NCBI GenBank assembly: GCA_038230335.1
Contig: JBBRNL010000011.1
Location: forward strand, 23,117 to 87,116
Length of the DNA stretch: 64,000 nt
Direction of reading: 5' to 3'
DNA from: JBBRDU01 sp038230335
Lineage (GTDB): Bacteria; Verrucomicrobiota; Verrucomicrobiia; Chthoniobacterales; UBA10450
Below are positions 60,640 through 64,000 of this stretch, in pieces. The notes beneath the pieces were generated by a model that did not search any database, was not told the origin of the DNA, and was given only the letters and a program-made list of their open reading frames with translations. Made by a program: the position numbers and the translations under genes. Each line of letters begins with the position of its first letter. Within the stretch, counting starts at the first letter, position 1.

Positions 60640-60810
60640 CTACAGCTTGCCCGTCACCAGCAAAATGATCAGGATGATGACAAGCAGTCCGCCCGGACCA
60701 TAGTAGTAACCGCCGCCCGCAAAACCGCCACCACCGAGGGCGAGGATTAAGAGAATGATCAGGACGATACCGAGAGTGCTGATTCCGAGTGTCCGACGAG
60801 CGAGTTTGAT
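60640..60810 (-). CDS. DUF3309-like small membrane protein with non-canonical start
   Basis: The minus strand holds a 56-residue frame too short to be picked up easily. Two hydrophobic helices (L-G-I-V-L-I-I-L-L-I-L and L-L-V-I-I-L-I-I-L-L-V-T-G) flank a Gly/Tyr stretch G-G-G-Y-Y-Y-G-P-G-G. The layout is that of DUF3309 (two short helices around a Gly-Tyr loop). No ATG, GTG or TTG is found; translation would need ATC at 60810, preceded by GAGGAG. The start is therefore unclear, and the gene may be degenerate. Confidence 0.5.
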   Translation of the reverse strand: MKLARRTLGISTLGIVLIILLILALGGGGFAGGGYYYGPGGLLVIILIILLVTGKL

Positions 60811-60939
60811 GGCTCCTCATCTCAGAAGCGCGGAGACGTGTCAATCCTTCCGTGGTGGTCCCCGCTATCGGGAGGACCGGGAGACGCCCCATCCTGCCTG
60901 GAAAGAAGTGCTCCATGCCTGCAGACTGATTCTGACCTT

Positions 60940-60978
60940 ATGAAATCGCTCACCGAACATCTCTGGTTCGAAGTGCCG
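60940..60978 (+). pseudogene. N-terminal fragment of a YjbQ-family gene
   Basis: ATG at 60940 opens M-K-S-L-T-E-H-L-W-F-E-V-P, the conserved N-terminus of YjbQ-family proteins, after which the frame becomes unrelated Ser/Arg-rich sequence. Only 13 residues remain. With the C-terminal piece at 60421-60510 it suggests a rearranged or deleted gene. Confidence 0.55.
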
Positions 60979-61064
60979 AGAAGTGGACCGAGTTCCAACT
61001 CATCCTGCCGCTGGTCAGCCAGGCGCCGCCCTGCGCCGTGACCTGATCACGCGCCCACCCGTTC

Positions 61065-61763
61065 TCAGGCCGATCTGTTTGTCGCTTCTGCCCCAACTAT
61101 CGCCGGGACGCGTGCCTGCTCTGTTCGCATGAGAAGAATCCCCGCGATGATCAACCAAATCGCTTGGCTAAAGATGATCATCCCAAACCCATGAGCGTCC
61201 AAGGATAGGTAACCGCTGATTGTCGCGATCACGATAGCCGGTGCGAGCAACAGCCCGTAGACTCCGAGCCCGATCGGCAACGCGCGCCCTTTCACCATCA
61301 GGAAGGACCAGAGCGCAATTGCGGCACAGGAAGCGACTACATAGATCTTCGCGAACGCCTGGTTGATGAGGAAATTGTATTCCATCAACAGACGCCATTG
61401 CTCGCTCTCAGGGCCATGCAGCACTGTCTTGCGCAGAATTTGCGTGCCGACCAGGCCGCTCATGGCCGGTGCGATCATCACCGCCACCAAACCAAAGCTA
61501 TAGACAACCAATCCTGCCAGGGCGAGCCGGCCGTCCATTCCGAGATGACGCGAAAGCGCGAGCGCGCCAAGGAAGAGGAAGGGAATGCCAATGATCGCGA
61601 GAACGTGCACGCCCGTCATCACTGCCGCCAGCGTCTCGAATTGTGCCGGAGTGATGACGTGACCTCCGCCGCCACTGACTGGATGAAGAATCATTGTGAT
61701 GATCCCACTGATCGCTCCGATGATTAATACAATGCCGCCGTTCCGGTTATCTGTCACAATCAA
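61065..61763 (-). CDS. six-span membrane protein of unknown function
   Basis: The 232-residue product has about seven hydrophobic segments (I-V-L-I-I-G-A-I-S-G-I near 11, V-L-A-I-I-G-I-P-F-L-F-L near 54, L-A-G-L-V-V-Y-S-F-G-L near 84, and others), separated by short loops. A His-x-x-S-G-G-G-G-H stretch lies near residue 27. No family is recognised with confidence. It is divergent from the TetR gene, with only 14 bases between the starts, so it is the likely target of that regulator. Confidence 0.75.
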   Translation of the reverse strand: MIVTDNRNGGIVLIIGAISGIITMILHPVSGGGGHVITPAQFETLAAVMTGVHVLAIIGIPFLFLGALALSRHLGMDGRLALAGLVVYSFGLVAVMIAPAMSGLVGTQILRKTVLHGPESEQWRLLMEYNFLINQAFAKIYVVASCAAIALWSFLMVKGRALPIGLGVYGLLLAPAIVIATISGYLSLDAHGFGMIIFSQAIWLIIAGILLMRTEQARVPAIVGAEATNRSA

Positions 61764-61777
61764 AGCATGAGTGCTGT

Positions 61778-62392
61778 GTGCACCGGGTGTCTACCCTGAG
61801 CGCCGATGGAAACCGAACAGAGAAGGCTGCTTTGTCCGGAAAGGTGGTGGTTTCCGACCGCAGCGCTGATCCGCGGGTCCGACGCACGCGCGACCGGCTC
61901 GGAGATGCGCTCGTCGAGATCCTGCTTCAGAAGCCGCTCGAAAAGATCAGCGTGCAGGAAATCCTCGACCGCGCGGGGGTGAGTCGCTCCACCTTCTACA
62001 CCCACTTTCGCGATACGAATGATCTCTTCCTGAGCGATGTCGACCAATTCTTCGAAGGAATGGCCACAGCGCTCTCCCGTTCCGGGAACAAATCCAGGCG
62101 CGTCGCGCCGGTGCAGGAATTGTTCGCGCACATCGGTGAGAGCCGCGCCTTCTACAGCGCTCTCGTCGAATCCGGTCGCGTCCAGGATGTGATGGAGCTA
62201 GGTCAGGCGCAATTCGCCCGTGGGATCGAACAGCGCCTCACGGAAATAGGTCCGCCCGACGCTATCCCAGATGAGGAACGCCCCGCGGTTGCGCACGTCT
62301 TTGCCGGCGCGCTCTTCTCTTTACTTAGCTGGTGGATTCACCACGGCCTGCGAAGTCCGCCGAGGAGATGGATAAGCTCTTTCACGAGATAG
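61778..62392 (+). CDS. TetR/AcrR family regulator, C-terminus frameshifted
   Basis: The N-terminal helix-turn-helix is complete: L-V-E-I-L-L-Q-K-P-L-E-K-I-S-V-Q-E-I-L-D-R-A-G-V-S-R-S-T-F-Y-T-H-F near residues 45-80. The start is GTG at 61778. After W-W-I-H-H-G-L-R-S the frame goes on with P-P-R-R-W and stops at 62392, but in the neighbouring frame the usual A-E-E-M-D-K-L-F-H-E-I-V continues to a stop at 62413-62415. One base is missing near 62357. The regulator is probably still functional and controls the divergent membrane protein. Confidence 0.82.
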   Translation: MHRVSTLSADGNRTEKAALSGKVVVSDRSADPRVRRTRDRLGDALVEILLQKPLEKISVQEILDRAGVSRSTFYTHFRDTNDLFLSDVDQFFEGMATALSRSGNKSRRVAPVQELFAHIGESRAFYSALVESGRVQDVMELGQAQFARGIEQRLTEIGPPDAIPDEERPAVAHVFAGALFSLLSWWIHHGLRSPPRRWISSFTR

Positions 62393-62438
62393 TTTCGGCG
62401 CGGGTCGGCAGCTAGAAGCGAGGCCTTGGAGATGCCAG

Positions 62439-63248
62439 CTATGGCGCGATTCCGAGCTTCTCTTCGATTTCCTTACCTTCCAAGCGCGCTTCCGCCCAGG
62501 TCATCGGGAACAAATAAATGTCGCCGCTCTTTTCTGCTTCGGTGATCCTTGATAGCGCCGTGCGGATAATTCTTTTCTGCAACTCCTCGTGAAATGGCAC
62601 TCCGAAGTGGTGGCCCATCATAAACGGCAGAAACACCGCGCGCGGCGGCTTGATGTGTTCGGTGACATCCAGCGAGACCGATAATGAAACCGTCGGAACC
62701 CCCCTTTTTTCTAGTGCCCGCTGAACCAGCGAGATGCTCTGATGGCAGATGGGTCAGGCCGGCGTCAGCAACGCAACGTCTGCGTTTTCCGCCTCCACCG
62801 CATCGGCGATATCTTCCGCCAGCGTCCCCTCCAATCTCTCCGGGTCCATGTTGTAACCGATGAAGGAATAGAAGTTCTTCGTTAGGCTGCCGATGACCCG
62901 TTCGTTAGTTAGCTCCTGTAGGCGCTCGATCGGGAAGATCACATTCAAATCGCGATTCGCGCCGGAGGTCGGATATTTCAACTGGTGAATCTCCAGTTCG
63001 GCCGGCTTCGAATCGGACGGAACCCGCCGGAAAGTGTAATCACCCACCGGATGCACGGTGTCGAAGGGCAACGTCCCCTTCGGCTGAATTCCGGCCGTAC
63101 TGATGAAAGCCAGACGCGCCTCGCCTAACGGTTTGGATAACTTCGCCAATGGCACGAAATCCGTTTTCGTAATCATCGAGCCGGGATAACGCTCGTTGAC
63201 CGTTTCCCACAAACCGGGCCGAAGCTCCTTTCCTTTAGAGATTGCCAT
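62439..63248 (-). CDS. probable selenoprotein: GrdB/PrdB-family reductase
   Basis: Two adjacent pieces in the same frame are separated only by a TGA at 62754-62756. Upstream ends V-A-L-L-T-P-A; downstream continues P-I-C-H-Q-S-I-S-L-V then R-G-V-P-T-V-S-L-S and P-P-R-A-V-F-L-P-F. In the glycine/sarcosine/betaine reductase selenoprotein B family this place is U-P-x-x-H-Q or C-P-x-C-H-Q, so the TGA most likely encodes selenocysteine in a U-x-x-C motif. The product would have 269 residues from ATG 63248, which overlaps the upstream small gene by 14 bases. Reading through needs SelB, tRNA-Sec and a SECIS; a candidate is at 62717-62733. Sec-dependence is an inference. Confidence 0.85.
62717..62733 (-). 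promoter_or_regulatory. candidate bacterial SECIS stem-loop
   Basis: Downstream of the UGA on the mRNA, CUCGCUG pairs with CAGCGGG (one G-U) around the loop GUU, whose first base is G. 27 bases lie between the UGA and the loop, within the range known for bacterial SECIS elements. It is within the reading frame, as in fdhF-type genes. Confidence 0.6.
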
Positions 63249-63525
63249 CGTGTATCCACTCTCCCGAGCGCCCCACAAAATAAAAGTGCAAATGAAAGAA
63301 AAGATGTGCCAGCGTCGCCGCGTCCTTCTCTGCCAATGTTTGCAGAATGAATTCGCGATCCGTGGCTGGGATGTCCAGCATCGGCTTTAGCGCTTCGATC
63401 CACGCCTTATTGATTTCCTTCGCGCCTTGCTCCTCATTTCCGTCACCGAAATGAAGCCGGACATAACGAATTAGTTTTTCCGAATCACCCTCTTTTATCG
63501 CGTCTTTTAAATAGGCGAGAGACAT
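63235..63525 (-). CDS. small protein upstream of the selenoprotein gene, unknown function
   Basis: The 96-residue protein has no signal or membrane segment. N-terminal M-S-L-A-Y-L-K-D-A-I-K-E-G-D and C-terminal L-F-F-H-L-H-F-Y-F-V-G-R-S-G-E-W-I-H are its most distinct parts. It overlaps the selenoprotein gene by 14 bases and is therefore translationally coupled. No family recognised; the pairing suggests it works with the reductase. Confidence 0.65.
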   Translation of the reverse strand: MSLAYLKDAIKEGDSEKLIRYVRLHFGDGNEEQGAKEINKAWIEALKPMLDIPATDREFILQTLAEKDAATLAHLFFHLHFYFVGRSGEWIHDGNL

Positions 63526-63732
63526 TGAGTTTATCCGGGCAAATACTTCACCAAACTGTTCGAGTGACTCTTCTAAAGCACCGCTAAAGCGTCTTCTTGA
63601 GACCGCTTGCGTGTCGCCCGACCATACGGTTCTCGATCGTCTGCGTCACGAGGCTTTTTTGCCATCGGGCTCCGGCGGATACCAGAAGAGCGGGAAGATG
63701 CTCGACATGGGTAAAGGTTGCGTCCGTTCCAA

Positions 63733-63903
63733 ATGGTTGGAGACTTGGCTCTCGACGTGGTCGGCCGCACCGTTGCCCGCGTGTCCGCGGAGGAGCACCT
63801 GGCCAATTACTGGGCGGCGAGGGCGCTCTTGGGCAAGGGAAAGAGCAGCGCAAAGAAGGGCGTCAAGAAGTCCGCGGTGAAGAATCACGCCGCCATGCGG
63901 TAA
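63733..63903 (+). CDS. possible small Lys-rich protein
   Basis: A 56-residue frame with G/C at most third positions starts at ATG 63733. It has a hydrophobic-amphipathic first half (V-G-D-L-A-L-D-V-V-G-R) and a C-terminal Lys/Ser/Ala tail (K-S-S-A-K-K-G-V-K-K-S). Competing frames on both strands exist in this stretch, so the call is weak. Nothing is seen in the last 97 bases of the window. Confidence 0.35.
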   Translation: MVGDLALDVVGRTVARVSAEEHLANYWAARALLGKGKSSAKKGVKKSAVKNHAAMR

Positions 63904-64000
63904 ACCATAGACGCGTACATTATTGATGCACTCAACGGTTCGCAGGCGCGAACTTTACGGCGGGAGGTTGCGAGCTTCTAGCGAGTCAGTCTAGGGAAGC

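Noticed and set aside
63597..63926. Larger overlapping frames near the window end
   Set aside because: Several competing frames on both strands, none with a recognisable motif; only the small Lys-rich frame has GC-rich third positions.

Overview
The window reads as a piece of a GC-rich, free-living, probably soil-type member of the Verrucomicrobiota (Chthoniobacter/Udaeobacter-like lineage). This rests on the mix of a PEP-CTERM protein, two DUF5069 proteins, a very large secreted P-domain protein with a C-terminal region of the kind seen in Verrucomicrobia, DUF4256/DUF72/DUF4326-type genes, and short dispersed intergenic repeats. No rRNA or tRNA gene, CRISPR array, prophage, transposase or origin was found. 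The taxonomic call is an inference.

Region 1 (0-9.3 kb) is dominated by minus-strand genes. Its core is a tightly overlapping five-gene lipid operon: CDP-alcohol phosphatidyltransferase, CdsA-type cytidylyltransferase, PlsC-type acyltransferase, an alpha/beta hydrolase-methyltransferase fusion, and a PAP2-dual-specificity phosphatase fusion. Order and fusions match the uncharacterised ynbABCD operon of Escherichia coli, with an acyltransferase added in the middle. An FMN reductase lies upstream; a small membrane protein and a CPBP protease lie downstream. Region 2 (9.3-22.3 kb) holds methyltransferases, a DUF2059 protein, the 1490-residue secreted P-domain protein, an M48 protease, an HD hydrolase and assorted small genes. 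Region 3 (22.3-32.8 kb) carries RNA and protein housekeeping functions: a DEAD helicase, a stand-alone RsmH homologue, PepE, an ABC-F ATPase and a J-domain protein. An Rrf2 regulator is followed by an apparent stress operon (SDR, HtrA, thioredoxin, DUF5069). Region 4 (32.9-48.1 kb) has an MBOAT/SGNH pair, DoxX and OsmC genes, a nonsense-mutated EamA transporter, a DeaD/CsdA-like helicase, an odd J-domain protein, TMEM175, a second DUF5069, a TIR-TolB-TPR protein and a bactofilin. Region 5 (48.2-64 kb) has a frameshifted SRPBCC/ArsR pair, a POT transporter, MOSC, TrmO, a SNF2/SWIM ATPase, a PEP-CTERM protein, an esterase, scrambled YjbQ remnants, a TetR/membrane-protein divergon and a probable selenoprotein.

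The strongest discoveries are two. First, a GrdB/PrdB-family reductase gene at 62439-63248 (minus) has an in-frame TGA exactly where a selenocysteine is expected (U-P-I-C), followed by a 7-bp stem-loop at a distance suited to a bacterial SECIS. Second, the ynbABCD-like operon carries an embedded acyltransferase, suggesting a complete pathway for making and remodelling an unknown phospholipid. Other notable points are several families of intergenic hairpins, an over-represented octamer CCTAACGA that also sits inside genes, and three genes interrupted by single-base lesions.
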